A stretch of DNA of 64,000 nt from Burkholderia glumae LMG 2196 = ATCC 33617 (GTDB lineage Bacteria > Pseudomonadota > Gammaproteobacteria > Burkholderiales > Burkholderiaceae): the NCBI RefSeq assembly GCF_000960995.1, contig NZ_CP009435.1, forward strand, positions 124,001 through 188,000, read 5' to 3'. Every line of letters begins with the position of its first letter. The stretch's first letter is position 1. Below are positions 30,646-39,285 of this stretch, in pieces. A program made the position numbers and the translations under genes. The notes under the pieces are model-generated. The model was given only the letters and a program-made list of their open reading frames with translations, did not search any database and was not told the DNA's origin.

Positions 30646-32699
30646 AGATCAAAGCAGTAAAACTAAGAATCACCGCAGCCCAAGGCGAGTTCGGCTTCAA
30701 GTTTGAATTCAGCCGTGGCCTAACCGTCATCCGGGGTAGCAATTCGAGCGGCAAGAGCACGCTCTACAACACCCTAATCTACGGCTTGGGCATGGAAGAG
30801 CTAATCGGCGGCAAGGGCGAGAAGGTGCTGCCTTATGCGGTCAAAGAGTATTTCGTGCATGGCGCTAGCCACGTCGCAGTGGAGAGTTCCGAGGTTCTTG
30901 TCGAGCTAGAGAATGCCTCTGGGAGTTGCGTCACGTTGCGTCGGGCAATTCGCGATTCCGTGCGCCAGTCCAAGTTGATGGAGGTTTTTGAGGGCGCCCA
31001 TCTCACGGATGGCACTGAACTGGGTATGCCGCGGCCGACCTACCTCTTTGATCCAGGCAGCGCCCAGAAGCACGAAGGGTATTTCCAGTTCCTCGAAGGG
31101 TTCATGGGCTACCAACTGCCACAAGTCCCAGCGACGAATGGCGGCATGGCCAAGCTGTATCTTCAGACGATCTTCGCCGCGCTCGCCGTGGAGCAGAAGC
31201 GTGGGTGGACTGACTACATCGCTAATATCCCCTTCTTCGGAATTCGCGATGCCCGCATTAGGGTCACCGAGTTCCTTCTGGGCCTGGGAGTCTTCGAACG
31301 ACAGGCTAAACGAGCGGCACTCGACACCGACTCCATGGCGATTGACTCTGACTGGCGCAAGGCCTACGACACTCTGCGGCAGGCCGCAACTGCAAACGGA
31401 ATCGTCATTGAAGGTCTGTCTGCCACGCCAGTCTCAATGTTCGACCCCGCGACCGTCCTTCTCGTGAAGTCCGATGGTAACATCAAGACCACTCTGCTCG
31501 ACCAAGTCAGCAACCTTCGCGCCGAACACAATGCGCTGGGAGCGAAGGCGGAGGCATACAGAAAGGCCTCGGGCGCAGAGGCTTTACAAGAAATCGAGGT
31601 TGCCTCATCCGAACTGCAACGGCTCAGCGTGCTGCACGAACGTGCGACCACGAATCTGACGTTACAGAAAGCTGCCTTGGATGAACTGCGCCTCCTTCTA
31701 GCCGAAGCCAGCGAAGATCTGGAGCGGAACAAGACGGCTCTGAAGCTGCGGAATCTTGGCGCTCAGATGGAGATAGAGGTCGCGACAGACCATTGCCCGA
31801 CCTGCCATCAGGCAGTCGACGACACGCTGCTGCTCGGCATCGTGACAGGTCCGCTGATGGACCTGAACACCAACATCGACTATCTCGATAGCCAGCGGAG
31901 GATGCTGCAAAACCAAATCAACGGGGCGGCAGAGGAAATTCGCCAGTCAGAAATTACCGTTGCCGACGTAGCTCGTCGTTTGGCGGCAACTCATGACTTC
32001 TGCAACTCGCTACGCGGCGACGTGAGCACCGGTATGACGGAGTCTCGCGCCATCGTCCGCCGACAGATTCAGATCGAACTAGAACTGTCGAACTTGCAAG
32101 CACTCAACACGCAGGCGGAAGCTCTCATGCTTACCTTCGCGGAGATTGCCGATCGTCTGGCAGCGAACCAACGCGACAGGCGGGCTCTTCCTAAAGAGAC
32201 CTACAGCGATGTTGACTTATCTAGAATCTCGCTCTTCGAGAAAAACTTCAGAGGCAATGCCAGTTCCTTCGGTTATGAAAGTGCAGACATTGACGACATT
32301 CGCATTAGCTTGGATACGTTGACACCTATCCTCTCGGAGCTCGAGCTGCGCGAGATTCTACGTCCGAAGGTGCAGACAAGCCTAACTGCGGACTCGAGCG
32401 CGAGCGACTTCGTCCGCCTCATCTGGAGCTACTTGCTGGCGCTGTACCAAACTTCGGCGACGCGCGAGTTCGAAGGGCAGCACCCCGGGCTCCTTCTGAT
32501 GGATGAACCTGGCCAGCATTCGATGCGTTCAGCCAGTCAGCGCGCGCTACTTCAACTGCTAATCGCGCAGCCCGGCCTTCAGGCCATCGTTGCCGCGTCG
32601 TTCGATGAGGACGAGTCGGTCTTCATGACAGCAACAGCTGGACTGGAGTTTCACTTGATCCAATGGGAAGGCAAGGTCATCCAACCCCTAGTCGCATGA
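30642..32699 (+). CDS. Rad50/SMC-like ABC ATPase of the three-component defence system
   Basis: 685 residues. Walker A GSNSSGKST at 32-40, a Q-loop-like ALAVEQKRGW at 180-189, coiled coil about 285-375 and 405-515, a zinc-hook CPTC at 385-388 between them, degenerate signature ASDFVRLIWSYLLAL at 587-601 and Walker B LLLMDEP at 617-623 with catalytic Glu 622, then a D-loop-like PGQHSMRSASQ. This is the LmuB-like/ABC-3C ATPase layout, shorter than Rad50. It would sense DNA structure and license the effector (family inference). Start ATG 30642 overlaps the previous stop (ATGA). Convergent with a DUF3223 gene. Confidence 0.75.
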   Translation: MKIKAVKLRITAAQGEFGFKFEFSRGLTVIRGSNSSGKSTLYNTLIYGLGMEELIGGKGEKVLPYAVKEYFVHGASHVAVESSEVLVELENASGSCVTLRRAIRDSVRQSKLMEVFEGAHLTDGTELGMPRPTYLFDPGSAQKHEGYFQFLEGFMGYQLPQVPATNGGMAKLYLQTIFAALAVEQKRGWTDYIANIPFFGIRDARIRVTEFLLGLGVFERQAKRAALDTDSMAIDSDWRKAYDTLRQAATANGIVIEGLSATPVSMFDPATVLLVKSDGNIKTTLLDQVSNLRAEHNALGAKAEAYRKASGAEALQEIEVASSELQRLSVLHERATTNLTLQKAALDELRLLLAEASEDLERNKTALKLRNLGAQMEIEVATDHCPTCHQAVDDTLLLGIVTGPLMDLNTNIDYLDSQRRMLQNQINGAAEEIRQSEITVADVARRLAATHDFCNSLRGDVSTGMTESRAIVRRQIQIELELSNLQALNTQAEALMLTFAEIADRLAANQRDRRALPKETYSDVDLSRISLFEKNFRGNASSFGYESADIDDIRISLDTLTPILSELELREILRPKVQTSLTADSSASDFVRLIWSYLLALYQTSATREFEGQHPGLLLMDEPGQHSMRSASQRALLQLLIAQPGLQAIVAASFDEDESVFMTATAGLEFHLIQWEGKVIQPLVA

Positions 32700-32744
32700 G
32701 AGGAACGATCTATCAAAGCGACTTAGCCGCGTGGGTTCGTACTG

Positions 32745-33089
32745 TCAGGACGTCTTCTCGCTTGCGACATCGAGCGCCCGCCGAGTGCTAAAGTCGTTGC
32801 TGGTACCATCGGTGCGAACGACGAAGAAGCATGAGGTGTGGCCTGGGTGATCCTGGTCGCTGCGTCGCTCAAAGTGCGACACGCCAGTTCCCGCTTTGCT
32901 CGGCTGATCAGCATTCAAGACCGAGTCATATACTTCCAGCAGAGACGCCAAGTCATTGTGATCGGTCGGGTCAGAAATCCGCGAGCCATCTCGGTACCGG
33001 GCAAGCATCTTCTTGAAGTGATCCACGGCATCGCCTTTTTTAGACCAGCTGCGCCCGTTGGAAAGGATGATAGGCTTGGCTTTACCCAC
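32745..33089 (-). CDS. DUF3223 domain protein
   Basis: 114 residues, start GTG 33089 with a strong purine-rich GAGGGGGAG ribosome-binding site. KPIILSNGRSWSKKGDAVDHFKKMLARY, then SDPTDHNDLASLLEVYDSVLN and HTSCFFVVRTDGTSNDFSTRRAL, correspond to the DUF3223 domain (also in the plant DCL family). The role in bacteria is unknown; genes of this family are often found in islands. It faces the ATPase gene tail-to-tail with 45 bp between stops. Confidence 0.75.
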   Translation of the reverse strand: MGKAKPIILSNGRSWSKKGDAVDHFKKMLARYRDGSRISDPTDHNDLASLLEVYDSVLNADQPSKAGTGVSHFERRSDQDHPGHTSCFFVVRTDGTSNDFSTRRALDVASEKTS

Positions 33090-33127
33090 GGCTCCCCCTC
33101 AAAGCCTGATTGCTTATCGTATAGCCT

Positions 33128-33388
33128 GTGCATAGGCTAGTCGGATGCTACCAGAAACGTTTGACATTTACCTTCGCTGACAGCAGTTGGCGCACCGGTC
33201 ATTCAGAGGCGGGCGGGACGATCGGCAGTTTTCAGCTGCGGATTCAACCCGTTGATGCAACGAAAAGTGGACGTGAGACGACGTTATCCGGGGCAAGTGA
33301 AGCCTTCGGACAATCCGGTCGGTACAATCCATGGGCCGCCATCACGCTAGGCGCTCTACGCTTTAACGACGAAGATAACTTTAAGTGA
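33128..33388 (+). CDS. small hypothetical protein, doubtful
   Basis: An 86-codon frame between the divergent DUF3223 gene and the next plus-strand gene. It has no recognised motif and a weak ribosome-binding context. Its TGA overlaps a GTG (33385) that is an alternative start of the next gene, which is the only sign that it may be translated. Equally, it could be leader sequence. Confidence 0.25.
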   Translation: MHRLVGCYQKRLTFTFADSSWRTGHSEAGGTIGSFQLRIQPVDATKSGRETTLSGASEAFGQSGRYNPWAAITLGALRFNDEDNFK

Positions 33389-33396
33389 CATCAACT

Positions 33397-34269
33397 ATGC
33401 CCAACTCTCGCCATAAGCGCTACTCAGCATTTCAAGAGTTTTTAAACTCCGCGCCAACGACGTTCGAGGCACTGTGCGATCTCAATCCGACAGCTAAGCG
33501 GCTTAACGATATTTACAGTTTGTGCGTTACTCCCGGGGGCCGGCTAGGAGGAAACAACCGGCGCCAGTTCGAAGTTTTCTTTGGTGCCCGACCGTACGAT
33601 GAACATGAAGGCTTTGACCGTTCGTTTCGGCCGACGATGAAGTTGCTCGCGGAGCAAGGCGCAACTTTAGAGTTTGTGCGAGATGATCTCGGCAGAGTCC
33701 ACGTAACCCTGTACCCGGCAACTAGTGAGGGGATGAAACCTTTGGAGGACGCCCTTGAACTCGGTGTCGTCGACGACGCAGCTGAATTCGCGAAGGACAC
33801 AATCCTTGCGCGCTACTTCCGAGTGCTCATAGCCTATATGCAATGTACTTGCTTAGATGGTCTGCCAACTATGTGGGACCGATGGACTGTGGCTAAGCTC
33901 CGATTCCTACATCGACGCAGTGTGGATGGTCGGATGCACGATTCGCGGATTTCCATAGCTGCGCGGGAGATCGTCAAATGGGGATTCACCGTTGGTTTTA
34001 GTGGAGTCCTATTGGCAACTGTCCAGTGGGTGTTCTCTAGAGGACAGCCGACTATAGTGGAAGTTTCCGCAGAGCCTCCTCACACTCAGCAACAGCGCGC
34101 GGATCTCATTAGCCAGGGAAAAGAAAGTGCCAAGCGGCTCGACGCCATAGAACGCTCCCTTCGGGACATACGCGTTCGACTGGACGCGCCTCTGGTTGCG
34201 GAGCCGGTGCCATCGCCTTTCGCGAAGAAAATAGCGGCCGACCGAGACTTGCGAAACACTGCTAAATAG
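33397..34269 (+). CDS. unknown protein with one membrane segment and C-terminal coiled coil
   Basis: About 290 residues (GTG 33385 is an alternative start). I do not recognise it. The N-terminal two thirds look globular and mixed alpha/beta (FFGARPYDEHEGFDRSFRP, AKDTILARYFRVLIAYMQC). A single hydrophobic helix lies at about 190-213 (WGFTVGFSGVLLATVQWVF) and is followed by a charged, coiled-coil-prone tail (QQQRADLISQGKESAKRLDAIERSLRDIRVRL, about 225-262). It could be a membrane-anchored accessory of the defence island, but there is no direct evidence. Codon use is lower in GC than the chromosomal genes. Confidence 0.6.
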   Translation: MPNSRHKRYSAFQEFLNSAPTTFEALCDLNPTAKRLNDIYSLCVTPGGRLGGNNRRQFEVFFGARPYDEHEGFDRSFRPTMKLLAEQGATLEFVRDDLGRVHVTLYPATSEGMKPLEDALELGVVDDAAEFAKDTILARYFRVLIAYMQCTCLDGLPTMWDRWTVAKLRFLHRRSVDGRMHDSRISIAAREIVKWGFTVGFSGVLLATVQWVFSRGQPTIVEVSAEPPHTQQQRADLISQGKESAKRLDAIERSLRDIRVRLDAPLVAEPVPSPFAKKIAADRDLRNTAK

Positions 34270-34443
34270 GAGTTGCGCCAATCGAACATGATGGAGTTGC
34301 CCCTGCAACCCAAGACACGAGGACGCCGTTAGGTTTTAGAGAGTCCTCGCGTCCTCAGATACGTGGGACCACTCCAACCGGCGACCGGCCGCCTTCGCGA
34401 AAAGTGGTAAATTCATACGAAAACCATACCTACGAGAGAGCAT

Positions 34444-34848
34444 ATGGGCCGAGCCATGATCTGCGTCGGCGACACTACGACGCACGGTGGGCGCGTGCTG
34501 GAGGGCAGCGCAATCGCCACCATTGACGGGAAGCCCATCGCGGGCGTGGGTCACAAGGTACTTTGCCCTCAGTGCAAAGGCGTCTTCCCCATCCTCCCCG
34601 CCACCGGGCGGCGTTACCCGCACCAAATTACGGGCCGCGACACCGCCATCCAAGGCATGAAAACCGCATGTGGCGCCACGCTCATCGCCAGCCAATCGGC
34701 CACGACACTAGACGACGTCGGCGCGGGCGAAGCAATGACTGGCGGTGCCGTCGCTGCCGCTACAGGGCTGGCCCCATCCTCGACGCTCTGCCTTGAATGC
34801 CTGAAGTCTGCGGCCGAAAACGCCGCGACGATGATTGCGCGCGGATAG
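34444..34848 (+). CDS. PAAR domain protein (type VI secretion spike tip)
   Basis: 134 residues. MGRAMICVGDTTTHGGRVLEGSAIATIDGKPIAGVGHKVLCPQCKG is the PAAR fold, with the metal-binding His and Cys residues in place, and the C-terminal part is a short extension with further Cys (CLECLK). PAAR proteins cap the VgrG spike and carry toxins. It opens a five-gene cassette with chaperone, toxin and immunity genes. GAGAG lies 5-9 bases before the ATG. Confidence 0.85.
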   Translation: MGRAMICVGDTTTHGGRVLEGSAIATIDGKPIAGVGHKVLCPQCKGVFPILPATGRRYPHQITGRDTAIQGMKTACGATLIASQSATTLDDVGAGEAMTGGAVAAATGLAPSSTLCLECLKSAAENAATMIARG

Positions 34849-34852
34849 GCTC

Positions 34853-35356
34853 ATGACGAACGTCTCAATCGAAGCGTTTTTCTCCCAGCGACAACAGCAG
34901 GTGACCATACGAGCACACCTGTATGCGCTCGTCGACGGCTTACTGCTCGCGGATGCAGCCGGCGGCTCCGCGCCGCAACGATCTCAAGCAGCAGTCGCAC
35001 TGTTCGACGGCACACCAGACGCGTCGCTCGCCGAAGCGGGTCCATGGCTGCTCGCCTGGGAGCAAGCATCCAGCAGCATTCGACACGCGCTCTCTGCAAT
35101 GGCCGCTGGCCCGACTGGCGTATCGTGGTTGATCAGTGCCTACCCGATCGAATCACTGGCCGACGAGCTGCGTCATCGACTCGACGTGCGTTTGCCGGAT
35201 GGGCGCATGGCGCTATTTCGGTTTTACGACGCGCGCATAGCCGCCGACATGGCATCACTGATGACCTTCAGTCAGCGCATGCAGTTCTTTGTCCCGACCT
35301 TTGACTGGCTCGTCGAATTGAACGGAACACTGAAGGGAGTACATCCGCATGCTTGA
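34853..35356 (+). CDS. DUF4123 type VI effector chaperone
   Basis: 167 residues from ATG 34853, 4 bases after the PAAR stop. LYALVDGLLLADAA near the start and the later GPTGVSWLISAYPIESLADELRHRLDVRLPDGRMALFRFYDARI are the DUF4123 (Tap/TEC) signature. Such chaperones load a specific effector on VgrG or PAAR. It overlaps the next gene by 8 bases. Confidence 0.85.
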   Translation: MTNVSIEAFFSQRQQQVTIRAHLYALVDGLLLADAAGGSAPQRSQAAVALFDGTPDASLAEAGPWLLAWEQASSSIRHALSAMAAGPTGVSWLISAYPIESLADELRHRLDVRLPDGRMALFRFYDARIAADMASLMTFSQRMQFFVPTFDWLVELNGTLKGVHPHA

Positions 35357-35828
35357 ACTGACAGACGAACAGGTCGCAGGTCTTGCCGAGATCGATGCAC
35401 GCGGATACGTCGAGCGCATCCGACAGGATCTCGTCAAAGGGGATCCGAAGTTAGCAGACGACGACAAGCTGCCGACGCGCCTCTGGAAGGCGTACCTCGC
35501 TGCTATTCGGCTCGACATCCAGTCCGACGAGAACGTGGCCGCTTTTCTCCGAATCGAGGCGTACGCACCGAATTTTTACGAGAAGCCAGCGATACGCGCG
35601 TGGCTAACCCGGCCCGGCCGCTCGGCCGATGAACGCTTCCGTGATTATCTTCGCGTCATCAAATGGCGTATCGACCATCCGAAATACACTGAGGGAGATC
35701 GAAATGGCGGGACTGGCAGTGCCGATAATCGAGGGAGCAGCGGTGGAACTTGGGCCAGTATTGGCGCGAGTTGGCGCCGCCTTGTTGGGCGGGACGGCGG
35801 TGGCAGGAACGGCGAGCCTATCGGGTGA
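35349..35828 (+). CDS. small protein of the type VI cargo cassette, function unknown
   Basis: 159 residues, ATG overlapping the DUF4123 stop. The first about 115 residues are helical and charged (LTDEQVAGLAEIDARGYVERIRQDLVK; WKAYLAAIRLDIQSDENVAAFLRIEAYAPNF). The last about 40 residues overlap the toxin gene in another frame and are Gly/Ser-rich, so the functional part is probably the N-terminal portion. Proteins like this commonly sit between chaperone and effector and may assist loading. Confidence 0.6.
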   Translation: MLELTDEQVAGLAEIDARGYVERIRQDLVKGDPKLADDDKLPTRLWKAYLAAIRLDIQSDENVAAFLRIEAYAPNFYEKPAIRAWLTRPGRSADERFRDYLRVIKWRIDHPKYTEGDRNGGTGSADNRGSSGGTWASIGASWRRLVGRDGGGRNGEPIG

Positions 35829-36306
35829 CACGACAAAGGATCAGAGCAGCACAACGCCAGCAGTGCGCGCCCTTCCTCGCACTGGAGAAAAGTGTAAGCA
35901 ATGCCCGCCCGAGCAAACCGGTGTGCCGGCACGTCGGCGCTACCACATGAATCGTGAACCTCGGGAGTATCAAGGCCGCATCACCGGCCGACCGTACAGT
36001 GTCGAGGAAGGATGGAGCGAAGAATGGGCATGGCTCGGCACGGATTTCGACGGGTTCCAGCAACCGGAATGCCTCTTGCAGGAAGCGAAAGGTGACTATG
36101 ATCAGTTCTTCGATCCTCAGACGAAGAAGCCGGTTACATGGTTCAAAGGGCTTTCCAAAATCACGGTTGAGATAGAAGAGCGCGCGATGAAGGTGCATGC
36201 AAACCCGCCCACCAAACTCCAGTACTATTTCCAGACTCCGCTAACGATGTCCTATTTCCGCACCACGCTCGCGGAAAACGGAATTCCCTACGTCGTCACT
36301 GGTTGA
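35704..36306 (+). CDS. Tox-REase-5 nuclease toxin, predicted type VI effector
   Basis: 200 residues from ATG 35704 (GGGAG upstream). The N-terminal about 60 residues contain a hydrophobic Ala/Gly-rich segment. The C-terminal domain matches the restriction-endonuclease-fold toxin 5 pattern: YQGRITG, EEWAWLGTDFDGFQQPECLLQEAKGDYDQFFD with D, E and K of the nuclease site, and WFKGLSKI. It probably kills rival cells by DNA cleavage (family inference). An Imm52 immunity gene follows directly, the usual partner. Confidence 0.8.
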   Translation: MAGLAVPIIEGAAVELGPVLARVGAALLGGTAVAGTASLSGDTTKDQSSTTPAVRALPRTGEKCKQCPPEQTGVPARRRYHMNREPREYQGRITGRPYSVEEGWSEEWAWLGTDFDGFQQPECLLQEAKGDYDQFFDPQTKKPVTWFKGLSKITVEIEERAMKVHANPPTKLQYYFQTPLTMSYFRTTLAENGIPYVVTG

Positions 36307-36308
36307 CC

Positions 36309-37016
36309 ATGAAAATCACTTCCCGCTTTCGAGATCCGCTGCATGATGCGTCGAACCTGCCGACCGTCTTTGAACAACTCGGATCGATCGCCGAGGCGAT
36401 ACATGCTAGCGCCCCCCGGTTCGCGCAATGGTTCCTGACCGGCGACTCAAAAGAAGAAGCGCATCTGTATCCGGCGTTTGAGAACTGGACTCCAACGACT
36501 GCCGCACTGGCAGTATTGCGGACCGAGTTCGAAGGAGCAGAGCACCGACCGCAGATCATCTCTTTGTGGGACGGTGGCGACGATCAACGCACTGGCGCGG
36601 TATTGACCTATCTCGTCGCAGCCAAGGAGCGACCGAAAAAGATCGAAGCCGACTTCAACGACGAGCGCGAATTTTCCGCCGAGCAAGTCGCTGCAATCGT
36701 CGAAGCTATCGCCCGACAGACGAACCCGGCATACGTGACCGTCGAGCCGCAGGGTTATGCCGACAAGCAGGTGTTCGACGACAAACCCGGCGTCGGATGG
36801 ATGCTATACCTACCAAAGCCAATCACGTCGCAACAGGTGCCCGAAGCACACTCCCTTTTGCCTGTTACCATAGACGGGAAGCAGATCGGTACGATCATCG
36901 TCAGCGTAATCGACGCCCCATTCTCGATGGACAACCCCGGCCATATCGAAACCGCGAACCGAATAGAGATTCGTCTCGTCGACTTGGACCTTCTGCCGAG
37001 ATACACGGACGTCTGA
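36309..37016 (+). CDS. Imm52-family immunity protein
   Basis: 235 residues, starting 3 bases after the toxin stop. MKITSRFRDPLHDASNLPTVFEQLGSIAEAI and FAQWFLTGDSKEEAHLYPAFENWTP are features of Imm52 proteins, which partner Tox-REase-5 toxins. It would bind and block the nuclease in the producing cell. The pair being intact suggests the cassette is functional. Confidence 0.78.
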   Translation: MKITSRFRDPLHDASNLPTVFEQLGSIAEAIHASAPRFAQWFLTGDSKEEAHLYPAFENWTPTTAALAVLRTEFEGAEHRPQIISLWDGGDDQRTGAVLTYLVAAKERPKKIEADFNDEREFSAEQVAAIVEAIARQTNPAYVTVEPQGYADKQVFDDKPGVGWMLYLPKPITSQQVPEAHSLLPVTIDGKQIGTIIVSVIDAPFSMDNPGHIETANRIEIRLVDLDLLPRYTDV

Positions 37017-37098
37017 CCTCTAAGATTTTGCCGCTCTATCGCCAGGTGCGAGTCGAGCGGACGAGGTTGCCACGCAGTCGACGGCTGGAGCGGCCCAC

Positions 37099-37299
37099 TC
37101 AATCTGGGCGCTCCGTCAAGCTCTCCCTCCAGTTTCCCGTGAAGCCGAAGCGCGGTGCAGGTATCGGTTCCGAAAACCAGAAATCGGTGTACGCAGCCAC
37201 ATTCGGAGCCACAAACCAGTGTGCACGCCCATCCTCATCAAGTGCCCACCAGCGCGCTCCCTTGGGAGCCCTCTTCCAATCAATTTGAGCATTCACCAC
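37099..37299 (-). CDS. small phage protein, unknown function
   Basis: 66 residues, GTG start at 37299 preceded by GGGAGG. VNAQIDWKRAPKGARWWALDEDGRAHWF is typical of short phage proteins of the IDWSKAPEGATHW kind. It lies downstream of the broken dam gene on the same strand and probably ends the late operon. Confidence 0.6.
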   Translation of the reverse strand: MVNAQIDWKRAPKGARWWALDEDGRAHWFVAPNVAAYTDFWFSEPIPAPRFGFTGNWRESLTERPD

Positions 37300-37466
37300 A
37301 AGCGCCTCCCGTGAGTTTCCTCAATATCTTAGGCATCCAAATCAAAACAAGGAAGATTGCAGTTCGATATCGCATCCACTTGTTATTCACGAAAAGCAAG
37401 CTTGTCCCGGCAAAGCAAGTGCGCGGCTGCTCCTGGCACGAGTGGGCAGCCGCACCGTCAACCGCT

Positions 37467-37729
37467 TTAGAACAACCCAGCCGGCTCTGCGCCGACGTCC
37501 CAGCTCGAAATGATCACCTCGCGGCGGCTTGCGGCCTCCAGGCCAACCGTGTACTGGATCGGCACTGTTTCGATATGGAATCCATCGAAAACGCGCCGGA
37601 TCTCCGGGTGATCATTCAGGCTCACGATCGCACGGCCCTTGAGCGTCCGTAGACGCTCGGCCATCTTCTCGTATTGATTGGACAGAAACGCTACGCCATA
37701 GCCGGCCGTGTCGAGATACGGCGGATCCA
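37467..37729 (-). pseudogene. dam: DNA adenine methylase, C-terminal fragment
   Basis: Third piece of a phage D12-class N6-adenine methylase. It carries the catalytic motif DPPY in YLDPPYLDTAGYGVAFL, then LKGRAIVSLNDHPEIRRVF. The middle and N-terminal pieces are at 42887-43001 and 44224-44631. Joining the three (408+115+263 bases, one copy of each target duplication) gives exactly 262 codons including the stop, with no frameshift, so the gene was intact before insertion. Confidence 0.88.
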
Positions 37730-37798
37730 AGTAGAACGTAAGCGCTCTTTGAAGGACGCCATTGCACGACGAGGCTGATTCACCGAGGCTACGTGTCC

Positions 37799-38296
37799 AT
37801 GTTCAATGAGCGTGGACAGGTGTGCATGAACGAGCAACACGGAGGTTTGCAGAGCCGGTTGGTGGCCGATCGCAAGCGAGACGGACGGCGCAAGTACGAC
37901 GAGGATGCGAAGCGCGAGTTGATACAGGCGTGTCTGAAGCCAGGGGTGTCGATCGCGCGGACGGCCATGGAGCACGACATCAATCCGAACCTCGTTCGGA
38001 CGTGGATTTCCAAGTATCAGCGCGAACAAGCCGCGGGCGAGATAGCCAGCTCCGCGGCGGAGCCGTCACGAGAGGCTCGCGTCGAGTTGTCGACGGCTTC
38101 CGTGCCTGAGGAATCAGCCTTCATGCAGGTCGTCACCTCTGCGGCTGCCCCCACTCCGGCTAAATCGGCTGCGGTGTCCTCGCTGAAGGTGCACTTACCA
38201 AACGGCGTTTCCTTGGAGCTGAGCCAGGCGAACTTCGATGAACTGACGATGCTCGTCCAGATGCTCGGGAGGCTGCCGTGTTCCGGTTCGACGTAA
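37799..38296 (+). CDS. tnpA: IS66 TnpA, outer element
   Basis: About 165 residues with an N-terminal helix-turn-helix: RRKYDEDAKRELIQACLKPGVSIARTAMEHDINPNLVRTWISKYQ. Alternative starts are GTG 37793 and ATG 37826. The nested element changes only its last residues: the frame now stops in the inner left end (SGST then TAA), whereas the uninterrupted frame would end SGSTKG. It overlaps the start of outer tnpB. Confidence 0.85.
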   Translation: MFNERGQVCMNEQHGGLQSRLVADRKRDGRRKYDEDAKRELIQACLKPGVSIARTAMEHDINPNLVRTWISKYQREQAAGEIASSAAEPSREARVELSTASVPEESAFMQVVTSAAAPTPAKSAAVSSLKVHLPNGVSLELSQANFDELTMLVQMLGRLPCSGST

Positions 38297-38377
38297 GCGC
38301 GAATTTAAGCGCACCTAGAATTCCCGGATGAATGCGCGCAGGCTTGCGTCCGCAACCACAACTTGCGGACGCAACCT

Positions 38378-38833
38378 ATGACAGAGAACGAAGTTGATTT
38401 CTTTCCGCTGCGGGTGACGGGCGTGACCGCCACCGGCAAGCGACGCTTTGATCCAGAGGGTAAGCGCAAGCTGATCGAGGCCTGTATGCAGCCAGGTGCG
38501 TCGATTGCCGGACTTGCGCTGAAGGCCGGCGTCAACGCGAACCAACTGCATAAATGGATTCACTTGCGCGAGCGTACGAGCGGGACTGCGCTGACGACAA
38601 CTCGTAAGCCGGCGCCATCGGCATTCGTACCGGTCGTGACCGTCAACGACGTGATGTCCGTGGCGCAGCGCGCACCCGCGCCTGAATCGCCGAAGAAGAA
38701 CCACTCGATAAGCTCCGCCGTGCAGGCTCGACTTTCGGCGCAGTTGCCCAATGGCGTGACGCTGCGACTCGAATGCGCAGCGCACGATGCCGCCCTCGTG
38801 CGAGCGATGATCGAAGCATTGGGAGTGCGCTAA
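38378..38833 (+). CDS. tnpA: IS66 TnpA, nested element
   Basis: About 151 residues from ATG 38378. Helix-turn-helix region GKRRFDPEGKRKLIEACMQPGASIAGLALKAGVNANQLHKWI. The C-terminal part AQLPNGVTLRLECAAHDAALVRAMIEALG is the typical TnpA tail. Its TAA shares one base with the tnpB ATG. Needed with TnpB and TnpC for transposition in this family. Confidence 0.88.
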   Translation: MTENEVDFFPLRVTGVTATGKRRFDPEGKRKLIEACMQPGASIAGLALKAGVNANQLHKWIHLRERTSGTALTTTRKPAPSAFVPVVTVNDVMSVAQRAPAPESPKKNHSISSAVQARLSAQLPNGVTLRLECAAHDAALVRAMIEALGVR

Positions 38834-39186
38834 TGTTTCGGCTCGACGCCGAATTGCGGGTCTACTTGCACCGCGATGCGATTGATTTCCGAGCCGGCAT
38901 CAACAGCCTCGTGATGCTGGTCGAGCAGTCGTTACAGCTCGATCCGTTCGCGCGAGCGATATTCGCGTTCCGCAATCGCAAGCGCAATCGGGTCAAGCTG
39001 CTGCTGTATGAGCGCACCGGCTTCTGGCTCATGTTAAAGCGTCTTGAAGCGGACCACTTCGTCTGGCCCCACCGAGAGCAAGCGGTGATCGAGTTGACGA
39101 CCGAGCAGCTTCACTGGCTGCTCGACGGCATCGATATCGACGCCATGCAGCGACACCCGGCGCGCCGGTATCGTCATGCGAGTTGA
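38833..39186 (+). CDS. tnpB: IS66 TnpB (Orf2), nested element
   Basis: 117 residues: YLHRDAIDFRAGINSLVMLVEQSL, FAFRNRKRNRVKLLLYERTGFWLMLKRLEADHFVWP and QLHWLLDGIDI are the IS66 Orf2 signatures. Start ATG 38833 overlaps the tnpA stop. Complete. Confidence 0.92.
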   Translation: MFRLDAELRVYLHRDAIDFRAGINSLVMLVEQSLQLDPFARAIFAFRNRKRNRVKLLLYERTGFWLMLKRLEADHFVWPHREQAVIELTTEQLHWLLDGIDIDAMQRHPARRYRHAS

Positions 39187-39285
39187 AGGCGGCGCCAACT
39201 GATGTTGTCGGTAAACAACGCGCGCGACGGTTGTTGCCCATTTCCGTAAACCCACTGGGCGCGCCGCTCCGGTATGGTGAGCGGC

